Shown: positions 34,528 through 44,397, numbered from the stretch's first letter. The stretch: 64,000 nucleotides of DNA from an uncultured Lachnospiraceae bacterium (GCA_947165275.1 CAMUZQ010000004.1:18951-82950), one strand, 5' to 3'. The notes: generated from the sequence alone by a model not told the origin. Translations and numbers: made by a program.

Positions 34528-35816
34528 AAAAGCCAGAGCTTTTATGTCCGGCAAAGGGGATTGATGAACTGAAAACGGCTGTAGTATACGGTGCAGATGC
34601 GGTATATATAGGCGGTGAGACATTTTCCCTGAGGGCCAAAGCAAAAAATTTCACGAAGGACGAGATAGCAGAGGGCATAGGCTTTGCTCATGAAAGAGGA
34701 GTAAAGGTTCATGTGACTGCCAATATCCTTGCCCATGACAGGGATATAGAGGATGCCTGCCGTTATTTCGAAGAAATGCGGGAATTAAAGCCGGACGCTT
34801 TTATTATTGCGGATCCGGGAATGTTTATGATCGCCAAAGAGGTGTGTCCCGAGATAGACAGGCATATATCGACCCAGGCGAACAATACAAACTACATGAC
34901 CTACCGTTTCTGGGCGGATATGGGCGCAAAACGGGTTGTAGCTGCAAGAGAGCTTTCCATGGCGGAGCTCAGGGATATAAGGGAAAGGATCCCTGCGTCG
35001 CTTGAGATGGAATGCTTTATACATGGCGCCATGTGCATTTCATATTCCGGAAGATGCCTGCTGTCCAATTATCTGACGGGAAGGGATGCAAACAGAGGGG
35101 AGTGTACCCATCCCTGCAGGTGGAGATACAGGCTTTTTGCTGAGGACAGACCGGGTGAAGACGGCACTGACGGATCTGAAGAGATCTCCGGATTCGCGCT
35201 GGAGGAGGAAACAAGATCCGGGGAGTATTTCCCGGTATTCGAAAACGAACGGGGTACTTATATAATGAACAGCAGGGATCTGTGCATGATAGAGCACATA
35301 CCCGAGCTGATAGATGCAGGGATAGATTCCTTCAAGATCGAAGGCAGGATGAAGACTGCTCTTTATGTGGCCTGTGTGACCCGTACCTACCGTACAGCTA
35401 TCGATGATTATTTGGAATCCCCGGATAAATACATGGCCAGGCTCGAGTGGTACAAGGAGGAGATAGGTAAATGCACCACGAGGAATTTCACTACGGGCTT
35501 TTATTTCGGAAAGCCTGACAGCGACGGCCAGATATATGACAATAATACATATGTGACAGACTATACCTACCTGGGACATGCTGAAGAGATAGGCGAAGAC
35601 GGTTCCTTCATACTTTATCAGAAGAATAAGTTTTCCGTGGGTGACGAGATAGAGATAATGAGACGCAGTGGGGAAAATACTGTCTGTACTGTGTTATCTA
35701 TAGTAAATGAAGACGGGGAATCCCAGGAGAGCGCACCTCATCCGGGACAAAGGATAAAGGTTATGCTCAGTTCATTCCCCGAGGAATATGATATTCTAAG
35801 ACGAAAGGCAGGCTGA
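34524..35816 (+). CDS. trhP: U32 family protein, probable tRNA U34 hydroxylase TrhP
   Basis: The 430-residue U32 "peptidase" family protein has the family signature ECFIHGAMCISYSGRC and later conserved cysteines (GECTHPCRW), which are Fe-S ligands in RlhA/TrhP. Family members TrhP1/P2 hydroxylate tRNA uridine 34 using prephenate. The next-door trmR then methylates that hydroxyl, so the pair can account for mo5U formation. Bacillus has two genes (yrrN, yrrO); only one is here. The start at 34524 is preferred over 34518 because GGTGAG then sits 6 nt upstream. The stop overlaps the next gene (TGATG). Confidence 0.83.
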   Translation: MKKPELLCPAKGIDELKTAVVYGADAVYIGGETFSLRAKAKNFTKDEIAEGIGFAHERGVKVHVTANILAHDRDIEDACRYFEEMRELKPDAFIIADPGMFMIAKEVCPEIDRHISTQANNTNYMTYRFWADMGAKRVVAARELSMAELRDIRERIPASLEMECFIHGAMCISYSGRCLLSNYLTGRDANRGECTHPCRWRYRLFAEDRPGEDGTDGSEEISGFALEEETRSGEYFPVFENERGTYIMNSRDLCMIEHIPELIDAGIDSFKIEGRMKTALYVACVTRTYRTAIDDYLESPDKYMARLEWYKEEIGKCTTRNFTTGFYFGKPDSDGQIYDNNTYVTDYTYLGHAEEIGEDGSFILYQKNKFSVGDEIEIMRRSGENTVCTVLSIVNEDGESQESAPHPGQRIKVMLSSFPEEYDILRRKAG

Positions 35817-36763
35817 TGAGCTTATTAAGCGTGATAGTGCCCTGCTTCAATGAGCAGGAGTCGATACCTTTTTTTTATCAGGCGATCACAGAAACCGCAT
35901 CCGGGATGCAGAAGACATGGGAGGATCTTGAGTTTGAGTTCCTCTTTATAGATGACGGCAGCAAAGACAATACGCTGGCTATTGTGGAGTCACTCAGGGA
36001 GAAGGATACAAGGGTGAGATTTGTGTCCTTCAGCCGTAATTTCGGCAAGGAAGCGGCTTTGTATGCCGGACTGTCGAATGCAAAGGGTGATCATGCAGTG
36101 ACAATGGATGTTGATATGCAGGATCCGCCGGCTCTGCTTCCGGAATTATACAAGGCGGTGACCGAGGAAGGATATGATTCGGCCGCGACAAGACGGGTTA
36201 CAAGGAAGGGTGAGCCGGTCATAAGGTCCTTTTTTGCCAGACGCTTTTACCGACTGATCAACCGGATGAGCTCTGCGGATATTGTGGACGGCGCCAGGGA
36301 TTACCGAATCATGACCCGTCGTATGGTGGATGCCATAGTAAGCATGAAGGAATATAACCGCTTTACAAAGGGAATATATGGCTGGATAGGCTTTAATACA
36401 AAATGGATAGAGTTTGAAAATGTAGAGAGGGTGGCAGGCGAGACCAAATGGTCCTTCTGGAAGCTTTTTGGGTATGCGCTTGAAGGTATCATAGGCTTTT
36501 CCACTATCCCTCTTTCTATAGCCACATGGTTTGGGATACTGATGTCTCTGGTTGCTTTTCTGGGGATACTCTTCATAATCGTGAAAAAGCTTATAATAGG
36601 GGATCCGACAAGCGGATGGTCTTCCATGGTCTGTATCATGCTTTTAGTAGCGGGGATACAGCTGTTCTGTCTGGGGATAATCGGACAGTATCTGGCCAAA
36701 ACCTATCTTGAAACAAAGCAGAGACCGATCTACATAGCGAGGAAGACCTCGGAGGATCAGTAA
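35816..36763 (+). CDS. Polyprenyl-phosphate glycosyltransferase, GT2 (GtrB/DPM-like)
   Basis: A 315-residue GT2 enzyme with the GT-A domain first (VIVPCFNEQESIP, FIDDGSKDNT, MDVDMQDPP) and two C-terminal transmembrane helices (about 230-255 and 265-290). This layout is that of GtrB/YfdH-type enzymes that load glucose or another sugar onto undecaprenyl phosphate. It starts within the stop of trhP, so the glycan cluster may be read through from the housekeeping block. Confidence 0.82.
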   Translation: MSLLSVIVPCFNEQESIPFFYQAITETASGMQKTWEDLEFEFLFIDDGSKDNTLAIVESLREKDTRVRFVSFSRNFGKEAALYAGLSNAKGDHAVTMDVDMQDPPALLPELYKAVTEEGYDSAATRRVTRKGEPVIRSFFARRFYRLINRMSSADIVDGARDYRIMTRRMVDAIVSMKEYNRFTKGIYGWIGFNTKWIEFENVERVAGETKWSFWKLFGYALEGIIGFSTIPLSIATWFGILMSLVAFLGILFIIVKKLIIGDPTSGWSSMVCIMLLVAGIQLFCLGIIGQYLAKTYLETKQRPIYIARKTSEDQ

Positions 36764-36789
36764 GGCCGTACAAAAGAGAGGACTGTTAT

Positions 36790-37791
36790 ATGAAGCTTAT
36801 TATACAGATACCATGCTACAATGAAGCGAAGACCCTGACCATAGCACTGGATGCGCTGCCGAAGCATATAGACGGGATAGATGAGATCGAGTATCTCATA
36901 ATAAATGACGGCAGCAGCGATGATACGGTAAAGGTGGCCAGGGACTGGGGTGTGAACTACGTAGTCAGTTTCCCCAGGAATAAAGGACTGGCCAGGGGTT
37001 TTATGGCCGGTATCGACGCATGTATAAGAAACGGCGCGGATATCATAGTGAATACTGATGCAGATAATCAGTACTGCGGCGAGGACATTGAGAAGCTCGT
37101 AAGACCTATACTTGACGGTGAGGCTGAGATCGTCATAGGAGAAAGGCCGATAGATGAGATAAAGGACTTTTCACCCTTAAAAAAGAAGCTGCAGCATCTG
37201 GGAAGCTATGTGGTAAGACTTGCATCCGCTACGGACATACCTGACGCTCCGTCGGGATTCCGTGCATTTTCAAAGGATGCGGCAATGCACCTGAATGTGA
37301 TAAACCAGTATACCTATACTCTCGAGACGATAGTGCAGGCTGGAAGAAACCGCATGGCGATCACTTCAGTGCCTGTAAGGACGAACCCGGAGCTGAGAAA
37401 ATCAAGGCTGTTTCACAGCATGGGGAGTTATATAAAGAAATCCATGCTCACGATAATCAGAGCCTTTCTGATGTACAGACCGCTCACCTTCTTCAGTGTC
37501 TGCGGTCTTATCCCATTTGTCATAGGTGTGGCATATATCATAAGATTCCTGGTGTTTTTTGCCAGCGGAAACGGCGCGGGCCATACACAGTCGCTGGTTG
37601 TAGCAACCATGCTGATCATCATAGGATTTATGACGATCGTACTGGGGCTTCAGGCGGATATCATAGCTGCAAACAGAAAGATACTTGAGGATGTCCAATA
37701 CCGTATAAGGCGGATGGAGGCAGGTGATACGTTCATGCCCGGAACGGTATCGAAAGATAAAGCTGATGCTGTAAAGGAAAAGACGGAGTAG
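36790..37791 (+). CDS. Membrane-associated glycosyltransferase, GT2
   Basis: A 333-residue GT2 enzyme with IQIPCYNEAKTL, IINDGSSDDT and the metal motif NTDADNQY, then two C-terminal transmembrane helices (about 235-262 and 272-298). It resembles dolichyl-phosphate mannose synthase-like proteins that use a polyprenyl phosphate or lipid-linked acceptor. It differs from the previous GT2 by lacking the MQDPP motif. The role is inferred as transfer in lipid-linked glycan assembly. Confidence 0.8.
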   Translation: MKLIIQIPCYNEAKTLTIALDALPKHIDGIDEIEYLIINDGSSDDTVKVARDWGVNYVVSFPRNKGLARGFMAGIDACIRNGADIIVNTDADNQYCGEDIEKLVRPILDGEAEIVIGERPIDEIKDFSPLKKKLQHLGSYVVRLASATDIPDAPSGFRAFSKDAAMHLNVINQYTYTLETIVQAGRNRMAITSVPVRTNPELRKSRLFHSMGSYIKKSMLTIIRAFLMYRPLTFFSVCGLIPFVIGVAYIIRFLVFFASGNGAGHTQSLVVATMLIIIGFMTIVLGLQADIIAANRKILEDVQYRIRRMEAGDTFMPGTVSKDKADAVKEKTE

Positions 37792-37799
37792 ACCGGGAC

Positions 37800-38930
37800 A
37801 TGGATACAAGGACAGAAAATATGGATATATCAGATAAGATAGTTCTTTTGGGTCCGGTATATCCGTTTAAGGGGGGGATCAGCCACTATACCGGACTGCT
37901 TTGCCGCGCGCTCAGGGAGAGATATGAGGTTGTAATGCTCTCATACTCCATGCAGTATCCAAAGCTGCTTTTCAGGAAGGAGCAGAGAGATTTCAGCAAT
38001 GACAGCTTTAAGGTTGAGGATACTGACTTTATCCTTAATACGGCAAGCATAAAAAGCATAAAAAAGACTGCAGACCGCATAAATGAGATCGATCCGGGAC
38101 TGACCATCATACAGTGGTGGCATCCTTACTTTGCCCCATGCTATCAGATGCTGATAAAAAGACTGAGGTCAAAGGTTTTATTCATCTGTCACAACGTGTT
38201 TCCCCATGAGAGGTTTCCGCTGGATCGTTTTCTGACCAGGAGCACCCTGAAAAGAGGGGATTATTTTATCCTTCATTCTGCAAAAGAAGCAGATGAGCTT
38301 AAAACCATAATACCGGATGCGAAATACCGCATTAATATGCATCCTACCTACAGCGAATTCAAAAGAGTGGAGGAGGAAAGCGGGGCGATCCCTGTCGATC
38401 AGTCCTCGGTCATCCTGTTTTTCGGATTCGTGCGGCCGTATAAAGGATTAAAAGTCCTGATAAAAGCTATGGCATCCATACCCGAGATCGTACATTTGAA
38501 CATAGTCGGAGATTTTGCCGGTGCAAGGGGAGACTATGAGCATATGATAGCAGAGCTCCACCTGACGGACAGAATATCCATAAGAGACGGATATGTGCCC
38601 GACAGAGAGGTGGGAGAATATTTTGAAAGATGTGACGCTGTCGTGCTGCCTTATCTGGATGCGACACAATCCGGGATAGCACAGATCGCATTTGGTTTCG
38701 AAAAACCGGTCATCGCAACAGCTGTCGGCGGTCTTCCCGAGGTCGTAACAGACGGAGAGACAGGGGTGCTGTGTGAACCCGGAAATCCGGAGGAGCTGTC
38801 AAAAGCCATACAAAGATTCTATGAACTGAAAAAAACGGTGGATTTCGTGGAAAACATAAGACAGGATGCGCCGAGGTTTTCATGGGAGCATATGGTTGAT
38901 ACGATATCAGAGCTTACGGAGACAGAGTGA
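37800..38930 (+). CDS. Glycosyltransferase, GT4 (GT-B fold)
   Basis: A 376-residue cytoplasmic enzyme. The N lobe starts with the donor-side glycine loop YPFKGGISHYTGLL; the C lobe has FFGFVRPYKGLKVLI and the GT4 E-x7-E region (FGFEKPVIATAVGGLPEVV with QSGIAQIA just before). The retaining GT4 family includes mannosyl- and glucosyltransferases of surface glycans. A second ATG 21 nt downstream is possible. The stop overlaps the start of the acyltransferase gene by one base. Confidence 0.87.
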   Translation: MDTRTENMDISDKIVLLGPVYPFKGGISHYTGLLCRALRERYEVVMLSYSMQYPKLLFRKEQRDFSNDSFKVEDTDFILNTASIKSIKKTADRINEIDPGLTIIQWWHPYFAPCYQMLIKRLRSKVLFICHNVFPHERFPLDRFLTRSTLKRGDYFILHSAKEADELKTIIPDAKYRINMHPTYSEFKRVEEESGAIPVDQSSVILFFGFVRPYKGLKVLIKAMASIPEIVHLNIVGDFAGARGDYEHMIAELHLTDRISIRDGYVPDREVGEYFERCDAVVLPYLDATQSGIAQIAFGFEKPVIATAVGGLPEVVTDGETGVLCEPGNPEELSKAIQRFYELKKTVDFVENIRQDAPRFSWEHMVDTISELTETE

Positions 38931-39610
38931 TGGGGCTTCTTAAACGAAAGGCTGCAGAGGCGGCCTCCATTTTATATCGTTTCTGGATATGGCCGTGGGT
39001 CAGGATCTTTACAGAAATAAAAACGAAAAGCATCATGAAGCAGCGCTCCTATATGATAAATACGAGGCTTGAGGGCCGGAATCTTGTAGGAAAGGCGGCT
39101 TTTTTGAAAAACTGCACTATGGGATACGGTTCCTATGTACAAAACGGCTGTGATCTCACGGATACGGATATAGGCCGTTATACAAGTATAGGGAGCGATG
39201 TAAAAAGCGTGATCGGCTCGCATCCCACGGAGAAGCTTGTGTCCCTGCATCCGGCATTTAATGTGACTACAGATGCTGCCGGATTTACATATGTGAAGGA
39301 GAGCAGATTTATGGATATGCCGGCCCAGCGCACAAGGATAGGTTCCGATGTCTGGCTTGGCAATGATGTGCGTATAATGGGTGGCGTCAGTATAGGTGAC
39401 GGTGCCGTGGTCGGTACGGGAGCGCTTGTGACGAAGGACATACCGCCGTATTCCATAAATGTGGGAGTACCTGCCAAAACGATCAGATACAGATTCACTG
39501 AAGAGCAGATAAAAAAGCTCCTTGCGGAAAAATGGTGGGAAAAAGACGAAAAGTGGCTCAGGGATAATATAGAAAGATTTGGAGATATAGAAACCTTTTT
39601 AGACAGTTAA
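38930..39610 (+). CDS. Hexapeptide-repeat acyltransferase (CatB/LbetaH type)
   Basis: A 226-residue left-handed beta-helix transferase. Isoleucine-patch repeats are visible around IGRYTSIGSDVKSVIG, then the catalytic histidine region GSHPTE, then IGSDVWLGNDVRIMGG and VVGTGALVTKDIPPYSI with the closing GVPAKTIRYRF. It most likely O- or N-acetylates a sugar of the glycan made by this cluster. With the DegT aminotransferase at the cluster end, N-acetylation of an aminodeoxysugar is plausible. An N-terminal helical extension (residues 1-40) is longer than in compact members. Confidence 0.85.
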   Translation: MGLLKRKAAEAASILYRFWIWPWVRIFTEIKTKSIMKQRSYMINTRLEGRNLVGKAAFLKNCTMGYGSYVQNGCDLTDTDIGRYTSIGSDVKSVIGSHPTEKLVSLHPAFNVTTDAAGFTYVKESRFMDMPAQRTRIGSDVWLGNDVRIMGGVSIGDGAVVGTGALVTKDIPPYSINVGVPAKTIRYRFTEEQIKKLLAEKWWEKDEKWLRDNIERFGDIETFLDS

Positions 39611-39632
39611 AGTCAGGGTTCTTTGATCTGAT

Positions 39633-41414
39633 ATGAAAAAGCTTATTGAAGAGATTGCATATATTTTTGACGGGAAACAGAAGAGAGGGATGCTGTTTCT
39701 TTTGTTTGCGATCTTTATCGGGGCCGTGTTTGAGCTGCTGGGGGTATCGCTTTTCATGCCCCTGCTCCAGATAATCTCGGAGCCCGGTAAAATATCCTCC
39801 AATGTCCTCCTCAGCGGGATAATGGATATATTGGGACTATATGATACAAAGCAGATGTTTGTAGGATTTGCCATCATCATAATCCTCATATATATCATCA
39901 AAAATGTATATCTCAGTGTCATGTATTATTTCCTTTACAGCTTTATTTATGATAATCAGCTTAAGGTCGAAACAAGACTCATAGACTGCTATATGAAAAA
40001 GCCGTATACCTATCATCTGGATCATAATACCTCTGAAATGATAAGAAATATAATGCTTGACAGTGAAAGGCTGTTTCAGCTGATCCTGCAGTTTCTGAGT
40101 GTTATCTCTGAGCTGATGCTCTCAGGTCTGCTTATCATATATCTGCTGGCGACCGATCCGCTGATGACCATATCCGTATTTGCCGTTCTTTCCGTAAGCA
40201 TGATCATTTTCATGGGACTTACGAGAAAAAGGGCAAATAAATACGGACAGATCAATCAGGAATATGACGGCTACATGCATCAGGCTATAGAAGAGGCGCT
40301 TGGGGCGGTGAAGGATATAAAGATATATCACCGGGAAAAGTATTTTGTCGATAAATTCTCCTATGGCGGTGAGAAAAAAATGGACGCCCTCATCCGTACG
40401 AACCTTTTCGGCGCCATACCTAAATACCTGATAGAAATGGTATGTATGGCAGGGATCCTTACTGTCATGATATTCAAGGCCTTATCGGGAGTGGATATGA
40501 ATTCCATAGTACCGGAGCTGGCGGCCTTTGCCGTTGCCGCATTTAAGCTTCTGCCCTCTGTAGGAAAGATAGCAAACTATTTTAACGGGATATCCTTCCT
40601 TAAGCCCTCGATAGATATAATCTATCATGATCTCAGGGAAACAGAAGACATGCTGGATCTGGAATATAAGGATGAGAGTACGGCGCCTGATGTATCAGAT
40701 GCTGAGGGAATAGATATAAGCAGGGTTTCATTTTCATACCCGAATACAGACAAAAATGTATTGAACGAAACCTCGTTTTATATACCTGTGGGCAAATCGG
40801 TAGGGATAATAGGGCAGTCCGGCTCCGGCAAGACCACTATGGCAGACATCATACTGGGAATATTCTGTCCCAAGAGCGGATATGTGAAATACGGCAGGAT
40901 GGACGTGCACGAATATCCCATGACCTGGGCCGAAAAGCTTGCCTATATTCCTCAGGCCATCTTCCTGTCGGATGAATCCATAAGAGAAAATATCGCATTT
41001 GGCATAGAACGCGGGAAGATAGATGACAACAGGGTATGGCAGGCTGTCGAGGAGGCGCAGCTGACGGAGTTTGTGAAATCCCTGCCGGAAGGACTTGATA
41101 CGAAAGTAGGAGAAAGAGGCGTCAGGCTTTCGGGAGGACAGAGGCAGAGGATAGGGATAGCAAGAGCGCTCTACGGAGACCCTGAGTTCCTGGTGCTGGA
41201 TGAAGCGACAGCTGCTCTGGATGGCGAGACTGAAAGGGCTGTCATGGAAGCCATAGATTCCCTTCACGGCAGAAAAACCCTGATGATCATAGCGCACAGG
41301 CTGACGACCATAAATAACTGCGATCTGATATTTTCCGTTGAGAACGGGAAGGTGAGGCCGGTGGACAGAGCAGAATTTGAAATAATGCTGAGGGAGCAGA
41401 CAGGCAATGAGTGA
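39633..41414 (+). CDS. ABC exporter, probable lipid-linked glycan flippase
   Basis: The 593-residue half-transporter has six transmembrane helices in the N-terminal ~330 residues and a complete ATPase (GQSGSGKTT, LSGGQRQRI, LVLDEATAALD, IAHRL). As one polypeptide it dimerises like MsbA or PglK. Placement between glycosyltransferases makes flipping of an undecaprenyl-linked oligosaccharide its likely job, replacing a Wzx protein, which is not found. The loop GAVKDIKIYHREKYFV is the typical coupling-helix region of this class. The ribosome site is weak. Confidence 0.87.
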   Translation: MKKLIEEIAYIFDGKQKRGMLFLLFAIFIGAVFELLGVSLFMPLLQIISEPGKISSNVLLSGIMDILGLYDTKQMFVGFAIIIILIYIIKNVYLSVMYYFLYSFIYDNQLKVETRLIDCYMKKPYTYHLDHNTSEMIRNIMLDSERLFQLILQFLSVISELMLSGLLIIYLLATDPLMTISVFAVLSVSMIIFMGLTRKRANKYGQINQEYDGYMHQAIEEALGAVKDIKIYHREKYFVDKFSYGGEKKMDALIRTNLFGAIPKYLIEMVCMAGILTVMIFKALSGVDMNSIVPELAAFAVAAFKLLPSVGKIANYFNGISFLKPSIDIIYHDLRETEDMLDLEYKDESTAPDVSDAEGIDISRVSFSYPNTDKNVLNETSFYIPVGKSVGIIGQSGSGKTTMADIILGIFCPKSGYVKYGRMDVHEYPMTWAEKLAYIPQAIFLSDESIRENIAFGIERGKIDDNRVWQAVEEAQLTEFVKSLPEGLDTKVGERGVRLSGGQRQRIGIARALYGDPEFLVLDEATAALDGETERAVMEAIDSLHGRKTLMIIAHRLTTINNCDLIFSVENGKVRPVDRAEFEIMLREQTGNE

Positions 41415-42396
41415 ACCCCTGCTGTCAGTACTGTTTATCACATATAACCATGAAAAATATCTGAGACAGTCCCTGGACTCCGTCATGTCCCAGAAAACAG
41501 ACTTTGATTTTGAAGTCGTTGTCGGCGAGGACTGCTCCACGGACGGGACACGGGATATACTCAGGGAATATAAGAAGAGATATCCGGATCGGATAAGATT
41601 ATTATTCAGGGAGAGAAATTTCGGAAGACCTACGCTCAATGTCTACTGCACTGCCCTTGAATGCAGGGGAAGATATGTGGCAACCCTTGAGGGGGATGAT
41701 TACTGGACTGACGAATACAAGCTTCAGAAGGCTGTAGATTTTCTGGAAAAAAATCCCGGGTATTCCGGCTGCGCCAATCCTTCGGTGCTTGTGGGCGAGA
41801 ATGGGGAGGAGCTGGGGGATAAAAGCCCGCTGGAATTATATTCATGGAATGCAGAGGATTATACCTTAACTGATTACGGCGCAGCTGATATATGGCCCGG
41901 ACAGACAGCTTCGATAGTCACAAGAAATTTCTGGAAGGACGGAGATTATGATTATACCGTTATCTACAGAGCGCATGACTTTATAGATGACGCCTGGATA
42001 CTGCTGTTTTCACTGCTTCATGGACCCATACACCGTTTTGATGAAAAGATGAGCGCGTGGAGATATGTAAAAAAAGAAGGCGGAGAGAACTGGAATTCTC
42101 TGAATCAGAAAAGAGGACAGTATATGCAGGAGACATATTTTCATGTGGCGCAGATGTACTGGATGGAGCAGTACGGCATACTCGGAGAGAAAAGAAAGGA
42201 TAAGGCCTGGTACGATTTCAGATTAGGAACATCTGTATTTGTGAAGCATCCCTCAAAGGATACATTCAGGCTTTTCCTGACAGTCCTGAAATATGATCTT
42301 TTTCATGTGATACTGCATTTTCCCAGGCCGGCCTTAACCGTGGAAACCGGGGCCTGGCAGAGTGACAGCATTCCCCGAAAGACGGAGGAGTCATGA
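41407..42396 (+). CDS. Glycosyltransferase, GT2
   Basis: A 329-residue soluble GT2 enzyme beginning LLSVLFITYNHEKYLRQSLDSV with the nucleotide motif VVGEDCSTDGT and the metal region ATLEGDDYWTDEYKL (GDDYW is typical of polysaccharide GT2 enzymes). It overlaps the ABC exporter by 8 nt and the fucosyltransferase by 4 nt, so it is firmly part of the cluster. Donor sugar unknown. Confidence 0.87.
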   Translation: MSEPLLSVLFITYNHEKYLRQSLDSVMSQKTDFDFEVVVGEDCSTDGTRDILREYKKRYPDRIRLLFRERNFGRPTLNVYCTALECRGRYVATLEGDDYWTDEYKLQKAVDFLEKNPGYSGCANPSVLVGENGEELGDKSPLELYSWNAEDYTLTDYGAADIWPGQTASIVTRNFWKDGDYDYTVIYRAHDFIDDAWILLFSLLHGPIHRFDEKMSAWRYVKKEGGENWNSLNQKRGQYMQETYFHVAQMYWMEQYGILGEKRKDKAWYDFRLGTSVFVKHPSKDTFRLFLTVLKYDLFHVILHFPRPALTVETGAWQSDSIPRKTEES

Positions 42397-43283
42397 TAAT
42401 ACAGCGCTTTACATCCGGGCTCGGCAATCAGATGTTTCAGTATACCTTTTTCAGACTGCTGAAAAAAAACCATCCCGGGGAAAAAATAAAAGCGGATCTG
42501 ACATGGTTTGACTGCTACAATGAGCATCAGGGGTATGAACTGAAAAAGCTCTTTGACATAGATCTGCCGGTGGCGGATCATTTTGAGATAGCCCGGGTAT
42601 CCGGACAGCTTCCGGAGGATGTTCCGGGACACTGGTCTGTGAACAGACTGCTTGGAAAGATCTGCGGGAAATATAAGGAGAAGCATTGCAGGGAAGAGAT
42701 CTCACTGACGGATATGCTTTCGCTGAAGCCCGGAAGTAATATATATATCACCGGCTTCTATGTTTCCGAGGGATATTATAAAGACGATCTGCCGGAGATA
42801 AGGAAGGTTTTCCGCTTTCCGCAGAGGGAGGCGGACAGCTCTTTACCGCTGATACGTGAAATAGTATCCACAGAGTCGGTTTCTGTTCATGTCAGAAGAG
42901 GGGATTATCTGGATCCGGTATACAAGGACAAATTTGACCTTTTGAGAGAGGATTATTACAGGCTTGCGGTGGACAGGATAAGGGAAATATATGATCATCC
43001 GCATTTTTTTATCTTTTCGGATGATACGGAGTTTATAACAAAGGCGTTTGACTGGATACCGGAAAAGGAAAGGACCATAGTGTCCGGAAATACAGGAGCG
43101 GATTCCTGGAAGGATATGTACCTGATGAGCAAATGCAGGGGGAATATCATCGCTAATTCAACCTTTTCCACCTGGGGTGCGCTTCTTGGAGATCCGGAGG
43201 GAAGGCATGTGATATATCCTTCGGCATATATCGCAGGTCAGGACAGCGAGAGAAAAACGCTTGAGGGATGGGAGAGGATCTAA
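42393..43283 (+). CDS. Alpha-1,2-fucosyltransferase, GT11
   Basis: The 296-residue enzyme begins with the GT11 motif GLGNQMFQYTFFR and contains the donor-binding SVHVRRGDYLDP, which in this family binds GDP-fucose. C-terminal motifs FSDDTEF and NIIANSTFSTWGALLG complete the family pattern. It would add an alpha-1,2-linked fucose to the growing glycan, a linkage shared with mucosal host glycans. GDP-fucose needs GDP-mannose, which manC/manA in this window could supply; gmd and fcl are not in the window. Confidence 0.92.
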   Translation: MIIQRFTSGLGNQMFQYTFFRLLKKNHPGEKIKADLTWFDCYNEHQGYELKKLFDIDLPVADHFEIARVSGQLPEDVPGHWSVNRLLGKICGKYKEKHCREEISLTDMLSLKPGSNIYITGFYVSEGYYKDDLPEIRKVFRFPQREADSSLPLIREIVSTESVSVHVRRGDYLDPVYKDKFDLLREDYYRLAVDRIREIYDHPHFFIFSDDTEFITKAFDWIPEKERTIVSGNTGADSWKDMYLMSKCRGNIIANSTFSTWGALLGDPEGRHVIYPSAYIAGQDSERKTLEGWERI

Positions 43284-43284
43284 T

Positions 43285-44397
43285 ATGAGCAATAAAATAA
43301 ATGTCACCCGTTCATCGATGGCATCCATCGATGAATATATTGATGAGATAAAAGATCTTTGGGACAGCCACTGGCTCACCAATGCGGGAGCAAAGCATGA
43401 GGAGCTGCGTGAACTGCTCAGAAAATACATGAAGGTGGAGCATCTGGAGCTTTTTACCAATGGGCATATGGCGATAGAGCTTTCGCTGCAGGCTCTGGGA
43501 CTTACGGAGGGAGAGGTCATAACCTCACCCTTTACCTTTGTGTCCACAACCCATGCCATAGTGAGGAGCGGTCTCACGCCTGTATTCTGTGATATCGATC
43601 CTGATGATTTTACAATAGATGCCGGAAAGATAGAGGAGCTGATCACAGACCGTACGGTTGCCATCCTGCCGATTCATGTATACGGAAATATCTGTGATGT
43701 GGAAAGGATCCGGGATATAGCGGACAGACATGGGCTCAAGGTGATATATGATGCGGCGCATACCTTCGGAGAGGAATATAAAGGCAGGGGAATAGGTTCA
43801 TACGGAGATATCAGCTGCTTCAGCTTCCACGCCACCAAGGTATACAATACGATAGAAGGCGGAGCAGCCTGCTTAAGGGACAGAGTGCTTGAAGAAAGAC
43901 TGGCGCAGATAAGGGATTTTGGCATAGTAGATGAAGAGGTGGTCTCGTATGTGGGACCCAATGCGAAGATGCATGAGTTCAGCGCAGCCATGGGGATCTG
44001 TAATCTGAGGCATGTCGATGATGAGATAGCAAAGAGATCGAAGGTCAGCGAAAGGTACAGAGAGCGCCTGATGGGAGCAGCCGGCATCAGACTGAGTCCC
44101 TGTCAGAAGGATGTGAAGCCGAATCACGCATATTTCCCGGCAGTTTTTGATGAAGAGGTTTTCGGGGCTTCAAGGGATGAGGTCTTTGAAAAACTGAAGC
44201 AAAACGGGATCGGAGCCAGGAAATACTTCTACCCGATCACAACTGAGCTTGAATGCTATAATAAAATATATGATGCCTCAAAAACCCCGGAGGCACTGCG
44301 CATAAGCAGAAGGGTGCTCACTCTTCCCATGTATGCGGATCTGGGATTATCCGATGTTGACAGGATCTGTGATATCATCCTGGATCTCCGAAGGTAA
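43285..44397 (+). CDS. DegT/DnrJ/EryC1 sugar aminotransferase
   Basis: The 370-residue PLP enzyme of the nucleotide-sugar aminotransferase family has the PLP lysine in SFHATKVYNTIEGGA, the phosphate-binding NGHMAIELSLQAL region and YDAAHTFG with the PLP-contacting Asp. Such enzymes convert a 4-keto (or 3-keto) dTDP- or UDP-6-deoxysugar to the amino sugar. With the hexapeptide acyltransferase it could make an N-acetylated amino-deoxysugar. The start at 43285 follows GGAGAGGA; the track start overlaps the previous gene. It ends the glycan cluster. Confidence 0.9.
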   Translation: MSNKINVTRSSMASIDEYIDEIKDLWDSHWLTNAGAKHEELRELLRKYMKVEHLELFTNGHMAIELSLQALGLTEGEVITSPFTFVSTTHAIVRSGLTPVFCDIDPDDFTIDAGKIEELITDRTVAILPIHVYGNICDVERIRDIADRHGLKVIYDAAHTFGEEYKGRGIGSYGDISCFSFHATKVYNTIEGGAACLRDRVLEERLAQIRDFGIVDEEVVSYVGPNAKMHEFSAAMGICNLRHVDDEIAKRSKVSERYRERLMGAAGIRLSPCQKDVKPNHAYFPAVFDEEVFGASRDEVFEKLKQNGIGARKYFYPITTELECYNKIYDASKTPEALRISRRVLTLPMYADLGLSDVDRICDIILDLRR

